Assembly: GCF_000005505.3 (NCBI RefSeq)
Contig: NC_016134.3
Span: 3,906,001-3,970,000 of the forward strand
Reading direction: 5' to 3'
DNA from: Brachypodium distachyon
Taxonomy: Eukaryota; Streptophyta; Magnoliopsida; Poales; Poaceae
DNA: 64,000 nt
The notes beneath the pieces are model-generated. The model saw only the letters and a list, made by a program, of their open reading frames with translations, made no database searches and had not been told where the DNA came from. Positions 22,239 to 35,313 of the stretch are shown here, in pieces. Made by a program: the position numbers and the translations under genes. Within the stretch, counting starts at the first letter, position 1. Each line of letters opens with the position of its first letter.

Positions 22239-22857
22239 TCATGGTCGTAATCCATGAAACAGGTCAGGGATAAGCCGGAGCGACCTGATCCGCGCACACT
22301 TTGCTTCCAGGGCTGCGTCGATGACAACGTCGGGGCACTCGACGACGTGAAGACGCTCCAGGCGAGGACAGGCATCTACGACAGCCGCCAGGGCTCTGTT
22401 AGTCACGCCGGCGCAGCCGGTGACTCTGAGGCTCACTAGATACGGCGACCTGCAGCTCGATCATGACACTCACGGTGATTATTCATCAGCAACTAAGAAA
22501 TATTATACTGCAATTAATTAATCAAAAACAGTAGTAGTATACCTTTCGGCCATGTAGTAGAGGGAGCTCGTCGGTGACGAAGACCCACCCGGCGAACGCC
22601 TCGAGCCGGCCGGCGGCGCGGCGGACGGCGACCATGGCCATCCTGCACATAAAGACCCTGCCGGGGTTGAAGAGATGCTCGTAGGGCATCCTCGACATGT
22701 CGACGGAGCGCCACAGGCCGGGCAGCTTGGCCGCGCCGGACCACGAGCGGCACACGAGGCCGGCGCCGGTGAGGATGTCATGGACGCTGAAGTTGCCGAA
22801 GATGGCGGCCAGCACGTCCACAGGCAGCCCTGATGACCAGTCCCTCGCCGTCTCCAT
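22239..22857 (-). pseudogene. SKIP19-like F-box/LRR gene, copy E (1-bp insertion)
   Basis: Exon 1 (22857-22543) reads METARDWSSGLPVDVLAAIF, then CRSWSGAAKLPGLWRSVDM and RRAAGRLEAFAGWVFVTDEL. Exon 2 (22449-22239) reads SPYLVSLRVTGCAGVTNRAL, then ACPRLERLHVVECPDVVIDA and IRSLRLIP, ending normally. An extra C in CTCCCTCTAC near 22567 shifts the end of exon 1, so it ends in phase 0 instead of phase 2 and splicing gives an early stop in exon 2. Otherwise this is the best-preserved copy. A one-base error in the sequence would make it intact. Expected role: SCF ubiquitin-ligase substrate receptor. Confidence 0.75.
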
Positions 22858-22943
22858 TGCAGACACAATGGCCGGATGAATTAACCTCGCAATTTCCTTT
22901 CGTTTGTTCTTCTCTCGTGGTGGAAGGAACAAGGAAGCACGCG

Positions 22944-22951
22944 ATTTATAG
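22944..22951 (-). promoter_or_regulatory. TATA box of F-box copy E
   Basis: CTATAAAT on the minus strand lies about 90 bp upstream of the copy E start codon and is conserved with copy D. Confidence 0.65.
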
Positions 22952-22977
22952 ATCGAGGCTGCAGAAATAAACGGCAC

Positions 22978-24149
22978 GGAAACGAGACGGCGTTAATTGA
23001 TGACTTTGCTTGGCGTCTGCTTGACTGCTCGGGAAGGGAGGAGGATTACTCGGGACCCGAGTCGTCGTCGTTGACTAGAAGGAATGTTCTTCAGATATGT
23101 GTAATAATTCCAGGATGCTTAGTGTAGTGCTAAATTTTATCCATACAGGTCTTATGTTTGATGTATGCATATAAGAATAGCTGACGTTGAAAAACGCAGA
23201 TAAAATGTTGTCGTTTTTTTTCTTTCTAAAGTTACAACTCGGGTAAAAAAAAGTTATATCTCGTGGTAACTTTACCGGAAGGTGAGTACATCATTGTGTG
23301 AGTACATCATTGTGTCTCGTTCCATCTCTCCAACCAAACAAGTAAGAAATGAAGCTATTTCATTCCACTTTATTCTATCTCAACCAAACAGCAAAAACAA
23401 AGTTATATCCCGTTCATCTGGTGGTAACTTTACCCGAATGTAATGGAATGGTTTCATTTCATAATCCATTCCACCTCACTCTCAATGTAACCGCAATTCC
23501 TCGGGTGGAGAACTGAAATGCACTTCTTTATAGAAAAATGTATGAAGATCTAAAATATCAAATGTCTACTATGAAAATATAAATCATGATGGATTAAATA
23601 AAATCTAACTTAGAGTTGTAGGTAGTTTTTTTCTACAACTTGGTCAAAATTTAATATGCTTGACTTGGAACAAAGTTAGAACTTCTTAATTTAGGGACAG
23701 AGGTATGTACTTCACAAAATGCTAATGGGCCGAAACAAATCCATACATCAGATTTTTCACACAACGAATCAAAATATTTAAAGTTGACCAAAACAATGTA
23801 AATACCAACTCAACATATTTTTGTACGGGAACCAACACTGTAAATACCAACTCAACATATTTTTGTATTACCATCCAAGAGACCGGTTTATTCTGAGCAA
23901 GTAGTCAGCCTGTCTGTTCTACATTCAGAAGGACATACAGTTAGCGCCACCCCTCTAAAGTTGAAACCTCCTATAGCAGCCACTTGCATGAGTATAAACA
24001 AAGAAGCCACGAAAGCACATATCACAACCCTACAGCGTGAGCTATATCGAGATCCAAGAACTCAGCAATTCCGGCCATGAAAACACACCAGCTAAATTAG
24101 CCTTCAAGAACTGAAAATCACAATGAAGGGAAGAACAGCATCGCATCTC
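22978..24149. other. intergenic with two short direct repeats
   Basis: GTGAGTACATCATTGT is tandemly doubled at about 23282-23313. GTAAATACCAACTCAACATA plus TTTTTGTA is repeated at about 23798-23825 and 23840-23867. No gene was found. Confidence 0.55.
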
Positions 24150-25616
24150 CTAATTGCCGTCCTCGTGCTCTTCATGCTGGTATATAGCACCTCCATTTTG
24201 CATAGCGCCTGTGAACGACCTCTTCCTTGAGGACGATGATGGTTCGGAGGCATCCATCTCCTTGCTCTCCTCACCCTCCTCTATAGCCATGTTTGTTCGT
24301 TTCTCTTGACGAGCACTGGATGTTGAAGCCGGGGGTGGCATTGAGTCAATTCCGCTGAGCCGGCAGTAGACTTTCTCAACTGTCTCGTTGATCTCTTTCC
24401 CTAGTCCAGCATTGTCAAGTATCAGCTCCCAAACCGCCTTTGAAGCTTTCTCAAGGACTGGAGTTCTGCATTCCAATCAATAAATAAGCACTGATTTATA
24501 GGTCTAATTGATTATTTCTTCAGTTTGAGTCAAAGTAGGAAAAATAATAATGTACACAGAAAAATGGCTGGGAACAATGGCAAAAATGCAGTTTAGGTGC
24601 AAATTACAATTGTGCCTAAAACAAATTCAGAACACGTAATTTCCAATAATCCAAAAGTACATCAGAATACCATATACATGCTGTTCATTCTGTTACTACC
24701 ATATCATCAAGAGATAGATCAGATTACTACTTTGGGAGCAAGCAGCAGACAGTGAGATATATACTGGGTAATTCTTTTGTCTCAGAGCATTATGTGTATT
24801 CAGAAATAAAAAATTTAAAGGACAGTTCTTTCCTACTTAGCGTGAAAAAACGAACACCTTATCCTATCATTGACCATACCACATCACTAAATTATGAAGA
24901 AAATGATATGACTTACTCCAGTTCCTGTCGAAGCGCATCAAACAGCTCCCTTTTGGTCTTTTTCTCAGCTCCAGGTGTCTTCAGAACTTTGCTTTGCTCC
25001 ACCATCATCATAGTATTTTTCTTCATATCCTCCTGAAATCCAACATCAAAGGTTAGAGCCAAGATGCAACTAACTACTGTATTCCATTAGTCAAGCCAAC
25101 CTCACATAAAAGCAATGCAACGAAACTGTGATGAAATACATGCCTATAACAGAGCTAACAGTCAAAACTCAAAAGCCAATGTGCTACATTTAGAATTATA
25201 ATCCTGCCATACGGAAATTCCCTGTTGATCAGGGGAAGAAGACATTGCAATCATGTAATGCGTACGCACTATGAAGTGATTTTTGTATACGCAAGAGTAG
25301 AACAAAAATGCTCGAAAAAATCCATAGCCATAGCCATGGTGACTCCTACTGCTCTCCACCTCCGGCCGCCGCCTGAGAATCATCGACCTCACCCCGGGGA
25401 AACTCTCAGCTGCCGAGCCACCGAGAGCAAGACCGCAAGCAGGCGGGCGAAGGGGATTGGAAGAGGAAAGGATGTGGGAGACTGGGAGAGATTCCGGAAG
25501 CATACGTTGGCCTTGAGCTGGGCGATGATCTTCTTGCGGAGCGCGTCGACGGTGCCGTCGTTCTTGAGCGAGTCCAGCACCTCCTCCGGCCGGACCACCT
25601 TCGACGACGAACCCAT
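24150..25616 (-). CDS. SHG1/BOD1-domain protein (COMPASS-associated type)
   Basis: Three coding exons with clean GT-AG borders: 25616-25506, 25032-24917 and 24465-24150, giving 180 residues. It begins MGSSSKVVRPEEVLDSLKND, then GTVDALRKKIIAQLKAN, KRELFDALRQELETPVLEKA and SKAVWELILDNAGLGKEINE. This matches the SHG1 domain found in yeast Shg1 of the Set1 histone-methylation complex and in animal BOD1 proteins: a short N-terminal helix with VDxLRK, then a second helical block. The C-terminal third is Ser/Glu-rich with a basic RKRSF patch. The expected site is the nucleus. It is divergent from the pseudouridine synthase gene, about 950 bp apart. The exact plant role is not established. Confidence 0.85.
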
Positions 25617-25924
25617 CCTCCTCCGCCCTTCCCAAATCAGTAAAATCACCCACTAACTCCTCCCCCTTCTCAACGCTCTCGCCTCAGATTCGCAACGGAA
25701 TCGATTCAGTAGAGCTCCCGCGGTATCGGGCCGGCCCTGCGAGCGGTTCGCCGGAGTCTGCGGAGGCGGCGGAGATGCTAGGGTTGAGTTTCTCTCGCTG
25801 GGGGGAGAGGACAGGAGGAGGAGATGGGAAGAAGACGAGAAAGCCTCGTCTATGTACTGGACTCGGTCTCCTCTCTATGGTGAAAATAGTGAAAGGGAAA
25901 ATTGGCAATGCCTTGTTCCGAGGC

Positions 25925-26142
25925 CAACGCGTCTTTCGCCAATATATCATGTGATAAGATATTTTGTGCATTTCTTGAAACATGTCGCTGGAACACGTCT
26001 ATCATTATAATACATTTGAAATAACACCGTAACGCGTCTTTTACCGATATCGTGTGATACAATATATTGCGTATTTCTTGAAACATGTCAATGAAAACAC
26101 GTCTTTTCACGATATCATTAAACTACATTTGAGATAACATAT
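25925..26142. repeat. ~106-bp tandem duplication
   Basis: Two imperfect units (about 25925-26029 and 26031-26142) share AACGCGTCTTT, ATTTCTTGAAACATGTC and ACATTTGARATAACA. They lie between the divergent SHG1-type and pseudouridine synthase genes, so they could affect either promoter. Confidence 0.75.
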
Positions 26143-26565
26143 TGTATGGCTCAAAACAAAATATTTGAATTTTCTCACATTGTCCTACATCGGTGTTGTT
26201 TGATTGCATTACCATCTAGACCGGAATTTCACTGACGTGTTATGTGTTGAGTTTTGTCCATTGTCGATGTTTGATTGCATTAACATCATGCTGAATCATT
26301 TTTTCAATTTTCTTTGTCAAGTTTCATGATGAATACTACATCACAACGTTGTTTCATGTATAAAAAAACAGTTCAAGTTGAGGCTAAATGTTTTTCGATT
26401 GTTTTGTTGAGTACATACATTTTGCGTTGGGGCCAAAATTTGAATTAGAGAATAAACCTTTCTCATCTCTATCAAATTTGTTTTGATGCGTTGTGGTCTA
26501 GGATGTGTTTCAGCAAAGAGAAGCAAAGCCAGAAAATAACTGTATCCCTAGCAAATTTTCCCAGA

Positions 26566-29299
26566 ATGACGAAAGTACCCCTCCTCCTCTCCCCTCTCGT
26601 CTCCCCTCGCTTCCCCTCCCCAGCGCGAGCCCTGCAGCCGCCGTGCGCGCGCCGCCGTGCCGTGACCGCCGCAGGAGCAGGCCTAGTCCAGGAGGCGGCG
26701 ATGTCTGAGGCGGCGGCGTTGGTGGCGAACGGGGAGTACCCGTGCCCGGTGTCCCCGCCCTACCCGGCCGTCTCCAAGGACGTGGAGCTCCGGCGCGCCA
26801 TGACCGCCTCCGCCCGCTCAGGCGCCTACGCCTCCGCCGCTGTCGTGTTCGAGGACGAGTGGCTCTCCGTCGTCGATAAGCCCGCGGGCGTGTACTGCGA
26901 CGCCCTCCTCTCCGCCCTCCCTTGCTACGCCGCCGCCGCTGCAGGTACACAGATCGCGCCTTTAGTTGGCAATGGCACATCGTTGTCCTGATTATCGGAG
27001 GTGTTCCGTGCTCGCAGCTGGTAATTTAGGGATGTTGATGCTGATGAAATGCAGATTTGGCTGCTTTCTGCTTTGGGCAATACTGCAGCTTGCAGTCCTT
27101 GAGATGCTTTAGTTAGCAATGTCAAAGGATTGCTCTTTTAACCGGTTTACTGTACACATTAGAGACAATAGCATTGGCAATTCATGCAGAGCAAGCGCGA
27201 AAAATGGATCCTTAGAGCTGTTAATTATGATTTAGGAAGCAGAAATCTGCGATTTGTTTGTTTGAAAGAGTCTGCAACTCCCTTGTGCCACCTTTTGTTT
27301 TGAGTTCTTAAGTTTGTAACATCAGATTATTACTTCTAAGAGCTCCCTCGTGACTCTTACAACTTGGTTCTTTGTAGGATATTGATGAAATCACCTATTA
27401 TTCTGTAAATTGAGTTTGTTGGTTAGTGTCAATCCTCACGCTATCCACAGACAGTCTTAGTTCAGAAGTAGTAACAGACAGTTTTATACGTATCCCATAG
27501 TGAGGGCAAGAGTTATCGGTATAGAATATGTGTACTAAGCTTTAAGTCACCTAAGCTCGCTAGATCAAAGAAAGCTAATAATGGGGTATGAAGTAGAAAC
27601 TGTTCCAGGGAACAAGAAAGGCTGATTCCAAAAGTTGAAATTTGTGAGTGGATGTCCCAACTTCCATTCAGATATTATGACATGATGCAGATCTTATATT
27701 AGCATGTGTATGATGCAACAATGCAAAATACAAGTGTCATGTACTCCCTGCTTTTCATAATACACAGTGTATGGCGATTCATTACTTTGTTAGTATGTGG
27801 TTTATTAAATGAAATTTACATCACTAGATTCATCATAAAAAGTACTTATTGACTATTGTGGTTTTGTATCATATAAGTCACATAGTAAAGAATAATTGCT
27901 CATCAAAGCCTTGCTCTTAACGAAAACTAACACCATGTATTAAGAAAAGGAGGGAGGTTTGAGCTATGGAACAAGTCAAAAAATTTAAAGCCACTTCCCA
28001 TATTTATTCTAACTTCTGGATGTGCTCAGGGTAACATTTCTTGCTATATGTAAGATATTGTAATATACTTGCCGTATATGCAATTGTAAGGCTCTGAGGA
28101 GCTATGTATACTTTTGCAGAATGAGACAGTTGATTTATAAAAATAAAATAAAATAAAAACTCAGCACATATTAATGGGTATAATTGTAGGGCTATTTGTG
28201 ACCTTTTTTTCTTCTCATTTGCATATTTTATGTGCAATTGCATGTTGTAGTATTCTTGCATGAAATATTAATTCCATGCCATTTTGCTCATCTATCGTCC
28301 AAAATTTTCTGAAATGATCAAATAAGTTCCCACTGGCTAGCATCAAGTCCTTCTCACTGAATTTTTCCTTTTGGGCAAGTTTCTTATACAAACTGTTGCC
28401 ATGCCAGGGCATGAGAAATAAAAATTCCTAGCGCGTCTGTCTTCTATCTTTAAAAAAAAAATCATCACTTTAATAGCCTGATATGGTACCAGAATATTGC
28501 CTTGCTGTATTTTGTCATCTTGATCTTCACAATTAAGGTCGTGAGTCAAGTATTTGTTTGAGGTCCTATTACTATTGCATTGCATTTGTAACTGAAATAC
28601 TTTGAATGATCTGCAGGAGATCCAGCAACTAAGCCTAACCTTCACCTTGCCAATAGGCTAGATCGTGATACCAGTGGTCTTATGGTCATCACCAAGTGCA
28701 ACAAGGTTGCAGCGAAGCTTGTGAAGGCATTTACTGAGCACAAAGTGAAGAAAACATATCTAGCTCTTTGCATAGGTTACCCACCGACATGGGAGAAGAT
28801 TAGGATATGTTCTGGTCATGGGCGATCAAAACATGGTGCTTGGCGTGTGTACGCTATGTCTGATGTTGGTCGAACACTGCCAGGGGGTTCCTCTGTAAGG
28901 GACATGAGCACAAAGTTTGAAGTGCTAGGAATCAATGGAAAAGGACAGTTTAGAGAACCATCGAATGTTAACATTGATGATATAGAGTCGATTACTGTAC
29001 AAGAGAAGGCGGCTGACCATTCTTCAACTGATGATTTGAAGAATCACATGATTTTGGTCAGAGCCTATCCTCAGAGTGGACGTACACATCAGATTCGTCT
29101 ACACTGTCAGTATCTTGGGTTCCCTATCAGAGGCGATGTGAAGTACGGAGGAGTGATTGAGTGGAATGGTGTGGATTGTGATGGTCATGCACTGCACTCA
29201 GAGAGCTTGTCATTTGTACATCCAGTGACAGGATTGCCCATCACCTTCCGTGCACCTCTCCCTTCATGGGCAAATGAAGTTATTTCAACAATGGGATAA
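26566..29299 (+). CDS. RluA-family RNA pseudouridine synthase (plant RPU5-like)
   Basis: Two exons, 26566-26944 and 28617-29299, joined in phase 1, give 353 residues. The N-terminus (MTKVPLLLSPLVSPRFPSPA) is Ser/Pro/Arg-rich and could be an organelle transit peptide. A second in-frame ATG at 26701 would give a shorter form. Conserved signatures are VVFEDEWLSVVDKPAGVYCD, LHLANRLDRDTSGLMVI (catalytic Asp in RLDRDTSG) and GRTHQIRLHCQYLGFPI followed by GDVKYGG. It isomerises uridine to pseudouridine in rRNA or tRNA. There is no S4 domain. The intron (1.67 kb) contains a Stowaway-like MITE. Assignment to the RPU5 subgroup rests on the GEYPCPVSPPYP stretch and is tentative; the family call is firm. 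Confidence 0.93.
27744..27956. mobile_element. Stowaway-like MITE (213 bp) in intron
   Basis: The left end CTCCCTGCTTTTCATAATAC pairs with the inverted right end (CTCCCTCCTTTTCTTAATAC on the other strand). TA precedes the left end; the right flank has lost it. It is a longer subfamily than the 113-bp elements. Confidence 0.8.
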
Positions 29300-30281
29300 A
29301 ACTCGATTGCCCTCATTATGATGCACAGCCCTCCAGTAGCTCTGAATTTCTTTAGCAAGACTGCAGGTCTGTAAGATTTAATTGCCAAAAGCACCTCTTG
29401 GAGCTCCTTTCAGGACGCTGTATTGTTAAGTACCTATTTGAAGGGAATTATAACCATCATTTGCAGCTGGACAACACCTTTCTTGGTGGACAATCTTGGG
29501 CATCTGTACTTCGTGAACAAGCTTTCACAAATGCCGAGATTGGTGTTCTAGTAGCACAGGTTTGACTTCAGAGTACTCCAAGTGCAACCGTGAAATACAT
29601 TTTGTACCGCAGAGATATCAAGATGGCTGTTGTAGCTTTGATTTTAGTTTTGCAGCTGCAACCATGTATAAATTATGTACCATGGGGGTTTCTGGTTATT
29701 CAGCAATATATACAGAGCTTTTTCTGAATACATAAAAATTCTGGGATCCAGAACTAGGCTTCACTGACAAAGGTACTAGAAGTAGGACGTTTCAGTACCT
29801 CAAATGCAGCTCTGCACCTTATCATGGGTTCTGTTAGAAGGTCAGCTTATGACTTGGTTAATTATAATAGTTGGTTCAGTTATCACTGGAAAACTATTAC
29901 ATGCCTGTTCAAGTTTTTGAACAGGTGCATAAGATTGTGCTGCAATGAACTAAAAAATAACAGCAAATGTAAATGAAAGTTATTGAAGTTCTTGAACTAA
30001 TGAAAATACAGAACATGATTTGTTCTCAAGATTCACTGCTGAAGCTACAGAAAAATTCGAAGGAAACAAAACACCAACAAAATCGTCCTCATCCAATCTT
30101 GCAATCGACCACAGGGATATTTACCCCAATGGACTCAATTTTATTCTTCCTGAAGTTATTAATGATGTGATGCCGCAATGTATTTGAAACATGGAATCTG
30201 CAAAAAGATCTCTTGGGAAGAAAAATCATCTCTCTCTGACTGTTGCATCAGTGGAATTCTTTGCTCAGCTGCATTAACATC
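29300..30281. other. 3' regions between convergent genes
   Basis: Holds the likely 3' UTR of the pseudouridine synthase (to about 29750) and the 3' end of NRPB9 on the other strand. No further gene is seen. Confidence 0.6.
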
Positions 30282-31288
30282 TCACTCCCTCCACCGATGA
30301 CCGCAGCTCGGGTTGCAGCAGACGAAGAACAGCGTCATTCCTTCCTCCCCCCTGGCGGTGGCCTACAGATCAATGGGGTCAAGGTTAGATTTTGTTCCAG
30401 CTAAAGAACAGGTTTTTGTTCAGAAAGTTTATTGCTTGCTTCTGAATAAGATAAACTGTTTGTGTGTGTGGCTTGAAATTTTCACCTGGAAGAAGACAGC
30501 TTCACCATGGCCACAGACAGCACATCGGACTTCCTTGGTGCGGGGAAGTGTCGGGTCACCGGCAACGTCCTGGAGCACCTGGGTGAATTCTCCCGCGCTG
30601 TGGTGCACCACATTCCGGTAGACGCAGTTGTTGTCTGCGACCTCCTGCAATTTCAGGTTTTTGATTAATTGCTATATACCATCGAATTTAACGACAGTAC
30701 GTTGTACAAGTGAAGCAACAAGCAATTCTGTTTGATATCACAAATTGGCAATACATTAAACTGAGCAAATCTTACTTATGTTGACACTTGACAGCCTATA
30801 TATGCATTTCTATTTAAATCCAATCTGCTCAAGCTCACTTCTTCCTGGGCACATCACAGCACTCCTTAATGCTACCCAAAGATTTAACAGTTTTACATGC
30901 CACATTAATTCAGCCACTTTTTCCCTTCTGGAATGAATAATCATGCTTTTTTGTTCAACTTTACCCAAGTTTGCTGCTCTTTTCATCCTGTTCCAGACGC
31001 ATATATGCATGGTAACATTCCAGGAAGAGAAGAAGTGGAATCTTTGGATGGACTGAGAAGAGAAGAAGCAGAAACCTGGTGGTCGCAGTTCCTGCAGGCG
31101 AAGAGGAGCACCTTCTGGTCCCTGTCCTCCTTGGGATACAGTATGTTGTTGCTGCATGCCCAAAACAGAAAAAGGAAACAGATCTGCTGATCAAATCCAT
31201 CGCCCAAAACAAGGAAACAAACAGGAAAACACCAGGAGCAGGTTCAGGCTTCAGCTTACCATTCACGGCAAAACTTCATGGCACTCAT
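30282..31288 (-). CDS. NRPB9: RNA polymerase II subunit RPB9
   Basis: Four small exons: 31288-31260, 31151-31076, 30644-30486 and 30362-30282. All borders are GT-AG and the phases match, giving exactly 114 residues. The product starts MSAMKFCRE, completes a first zinc ribbon (CREC and CRNC pairs, residues 7-10 and 29-32), then has [20 protein letters not shown] and [15 protein letters not shown]. It ends with the TFIIS-like zinc ribbon ([26 protein letters not shown]) and a final RE. RPB9 is a core subunit of RNA polymerase II in the nucleus, affecting start-site choice, elongation and fidelity. No single exon exceeds 160 bp. It is convergent with the pseudouridine synthase and divergent from SAR1. 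Confidence 0.97.
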
Positions 31289-32630
31289 GGCTGCTGCTGC
31301 TGGCTAAGCTCTCCCCCCGCTGCTGGCCTGAGAGACCTGTCTGCTCCACTCAGATCTTAGCACTATTCCGGGTGTTCCTCCAGCGGTGGAGCTGAGCTGA
31401 GAGTGGTTTAACGAGGGAGGGTGCTACTCGGGACTGGATTGGTTGGAGGTCAGAGGAGAAGCAAGTCAAGATGAAGATGCATTTCAGGGCTCAGTATGAA
31501 AGTCAAAAGAAGTTGGCCAGTGGCCAGCAGCACTATAGGCACTATTGTTTTTGGGGGAATGGTACCAGGCATTGATTAAGAACCAATATACAGCACGCTG
31601 GAGAATGTCCTTTTCCGATGGCGAGTTGTGCTCTCATTATATACTTTGTTTCTTCTGCTACTTCGATGCTGCCTGTCTGTGGGGACGCCATACCAAGAGC
31701 GAGAAGAGCTTTTCTTTGTGGGGGAAAGCTAACAGCAATCTTTCTGCCCATTTCGAGCCTTCAGCTGAAATGAGATCATATTGTTAAGTACAGTACAGTG
31801 CAAGATCTTCTGAGGCTGTGATCTGGATGCTTTTTGTTAGATTTCGAATCTTGCCGTATACTACTGTATGAGATCTTGGTTGCCTGCTAGTACTACCAAA
31901 GATCAATACTTTTCTTGTTTTTGACAGGAAAGATGACAGTACTTGATGTTTGAAAGGCCTGAATTTTCAAGCCGGAGCATGCTTCGCAAGCAAGCACCTC
32001 GACCTGGGAGAGGAAAGAATCCTGTAACTTCGAACGGGGAGGACTCTTCAGCGATTTACAGGCTGTCCGCTGACACGAAGGCATGGGAAATACGGAAAGC
32101 ATCCAGAAGAGACTATCTATCAACGGTGGTTTTGTCAAGATTTGTCAAAAGGATGAAACTTCCGGTCTTCAGCTGCCAGTTACTTCATGATGAATTTTGA
32201 TTTCTACTCTTATGCATTTTATTAACCCTCGTTCCTTTGTTCCAAAGGGCTAAATATGAGATTTTAGAAATCATCCATTAATAATAACTATTTAAAAAAG
32301 TCAATAAAATCTTTTTCTTTCCTCGGAACTTCAGAAGTTTTGGTACATTTCGATTTCTGAAGAGGACTTTGCACCTGGAATTTGGAAGGTGTTTCTCCAT
32401 CCAAGCAAACAAACCAACCCCCACCTAACCCTCTGACCTGCGGGCCCCGCAGCCCCCTGGACCCACCTGTCATGGTTTTGTCGTTCCTCCTATTAAACCC
32501 AGGGCAGCGGCGGTGTGGGCCGCCACGTCACCACTGCTCTCCCTTCCTTCCTTGCCGGGTGCGCGTCAAGATCCGTTAAGAGGCGCTCTCCCTCCCTCCG
32601 GCGAACCGACGGCGCGGCCGGCGACCGAAG
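31289..32630. other. divergent intergenic region of NRPB9 and SAR1
   Basis: About 1.34 kb. The last 150 bp before SAR1 are C-rich and hold a TATTAAAC box at 32491-32498, about 135 bp before the ATG, a plausible core promoter. The NRPB9 side (31289-31420) is GC-rich. Nothing else is recognised. Confidence 0.55.
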
Positions 32631-35313
32631 ATGTTCCTGGTGGACTGGTTCTACGGGGTGCTGGCGACGCTGGGGATGTGGCAGAAGGAGGCCAAGATCC
32701 TCTTCCTCGGCCTCGACAACGCCGGCAAGACCACGCTCCTCCACATGCTCAAGGACGAGGTCGGGGAAAAAACAAAGTTCCCTTCCTTTCTGATTACTTC
32801 AGTTCTTATGTTGGATTAGTTTTTGTTTTTTTCTGGGGTGAATTAGTTTGACGAGGTTTGGGGGGAATTCTGATGGTTTTGTGGATCGGGATGGATCATC
32901 CTTGTTGTTCTACGAGTAATTCCCTGGTTCCTGCCGTTTCTGCTGACAGATGTTCATGCGCAACATATTTTTTATTAAAATTACATGACGTTGTTTCCAT
33001 TCGAGTTTAGAATAGGAGATGCGTGCTGGTACATGTTCATCCGAAGGGTCGAGTGTTCTTGGGGATTTTTTTGTTATTGACCATCTTCGACAAAAAAAAT
33101 CTGGGATTTTCAGACCACGTTGCAAAAGATGCCCTTTTCTTTAGATTCGGCAGGCTTCGATCGTAAGCGGAAAAAAATGATTCCCTATTTGGGAGGAGTT
33201 GGTGGACTAGTACCCTAGACAGTCTTTGTTTCCTGCTGAGGATAGACTCGGGTAGATTTCATTGTGGTAGCCGAGCTGCGTTATTCTGTCAGTACTGGAT
33301 TGCTTGCTAGATCTAGATAGTTCCCATACAATACTGTAGAAATTTTGTTTCTTCAAGTTATGTGTGCATAAAGTCATTTCATGTTGATTCCTTCAATGCT
33401 AGCATGCTATTTCTGAGTTGTATACAATTTAGATCTGGTGCTAATGCATCTCTGGAGAATTACATTTTATTTTAAATTTAATTAGTTTGGACAGTCCTCA
33501 ATATAATCATGGGAAGGATCGTCCTTATTACTTAACTTGGGCTGGGTGATCAGTCTTTTTTTTTAAAGGGTGATCAGTCTTTTTGTTACTACCACGTGAT
33601 TATGCTCGGAAACTGTGTATAGTGAAGTTAAACATAGAAAGTAAACACAGCTCTACATATTTTTGCTTCTGTTGGCTGAATAAGTTTGTACTTGCATGTG
33701 TGTTCCTTCTGGCAGAGGTTAGTTCAGCATCAGCCTACACAATATCCAACTTCTGAAGAGCTGAGCATCGGGAAGATCAAGTTCAAGGCATTTGATTTAG
33801 GAGGCCATCAGATTGCCCGCCGCGTGTGGAAGGATTACTATGCAAAGGTATCATCTTCCTCATTTATTGTTACTTTTTATCTATATGAATGAGTTACTTG
33901 GTGAACGATTATATCTGTCTAATGTGTTTCTTCTCTTGTGGTGTGTGATTTCGAGAAATATTGTTTTTGTTGTTTGGCATGTTTTTAGGTCCTTATGAAA
34001 TACAGATCGCATACACAGTATGACAGTAACCCCTGAAAGTTTTAGCAGGTGTCGTTATCAGTGGGTAGTAGTTGGCACTGATGGACAAGAATACGTGTGC
34101 CAAACTTTTCTGCCCACATGTAACACTAACTGCATATTGCGAAATTTTATCAAGTTGGTTAGTGGGGTTATTGCATTGAACCCTAAGTACCATACTTCAT
34201 ATATGCACCATTCTGTACATATCAAGATCCATAATATAAAATTAATGATATATCATACATGTGCAATATGGCAATCTAGCTACTTACATGAGGGGGGAAA
34301 TATGCGTTCATATTAGTGTGTGTGCACCATCATCTTTTGAAATATTACCAGTCTTATTGTTCCTTCTGTTTGTGTATTAGCATGTTGTTGTGGTTGCTGT
34401 TTTTTTTCCTATCTTGTATATTTCTTTTGTGCCAAAATAGTTTCATGCTGTCTGGCTTAGTGGATGCAGGCATTTATGACTGCATGACAATGTCGAGAAA
34501 CATCAGAAGGATCAGTTTGGTGACACAATCGAGCTCTGAGTTAATTTTCCCAGACCAGGAAGTGCTAGGACTTTGGTACAATTAGGAAGAGAAGAGGGTG
34601 CTAACAACGGTTTGGGCCAGAAGTAATGCACAGATATCAGATCATCAAAAAAAATCAACCTGATTCGGAAAAACTTTACAAGGAATATCATACAATTAGT
34701 AATGCTCTGAACAAGAATGCCATTTCCTTAAGAAACTGCTTTTCTCATCCATTAGCACCAACTTCTTGAATTTCACGTTGCAGCCAAGAAAGCTTAATTG
34801 CTTAAGCATCAATCTTGGTGCATTATGCATATGCTCCTGCTGTCATATGCATGGATGGTGTTCTCTATTATTACTGATGATGATCATTTTCTTACTTTGT
34901 GTGATACACTTATTTGATTCTGTGTGCTAGTGCAGCAACAAGTATTTTTTTCATCTGTTTGATGTCATCGTGTGATTTTGCCTTGTGGCCAGGTTGATGC
35001 AGTGGTGTACCTTGTGGACGCGTACGACAAGGAGAGGTTTGCCGAATCCAAGAGAGAGCTCGATGCCCTCCTTTCAGATGATTCCCTGGCTACGGTCCCC
35101 TTCCTGATCCTGGGGAACAAGATCGACATCCCCTACGCCGCCTCTGAGGAGGAGCTCCGCTACCACATGGGGCTGAGCAACTTCACGACCGGCAAGGGGA
35201 AGGTGAATCTCGGCGAGACCAACGTCCGCCCCCTCGAGGTCTTCATGTGCAGCATCGTCCGCAAGATGGGTTATGGCGATGGGTTCAAGTGGATGTCGCA
35301 GTACATCAAGTAG
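32631..35313 (+). CDS. SAR1: small COPII GTPase SAR1
   Basis: Exons 32631-32759, 33716-33847 and 34993-35313 join in phase 0 to give 193 residues, the usual length of plant SAR1. The N-terminus [20 protein letters not shown] is the amphipathic membrane-bending helix that replaces the myristoylation site of ARF proteins. GTP-binding motifs are GLDNAGKTT (P-loop, about 27-35), [10 protein letters not shown] (switch II, with the catalytic His), and NKID. The C-terminus is [12 protein letters not shown]1 starts COPII coat assembly at ER exit sites. Introns 1 and 2 (about 0.95 and 1.15 kb) hold no other gene. Every expected key residue is present, so it should be functional. Paralogue letter cannot be assigned. 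Confidence 0.97.
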
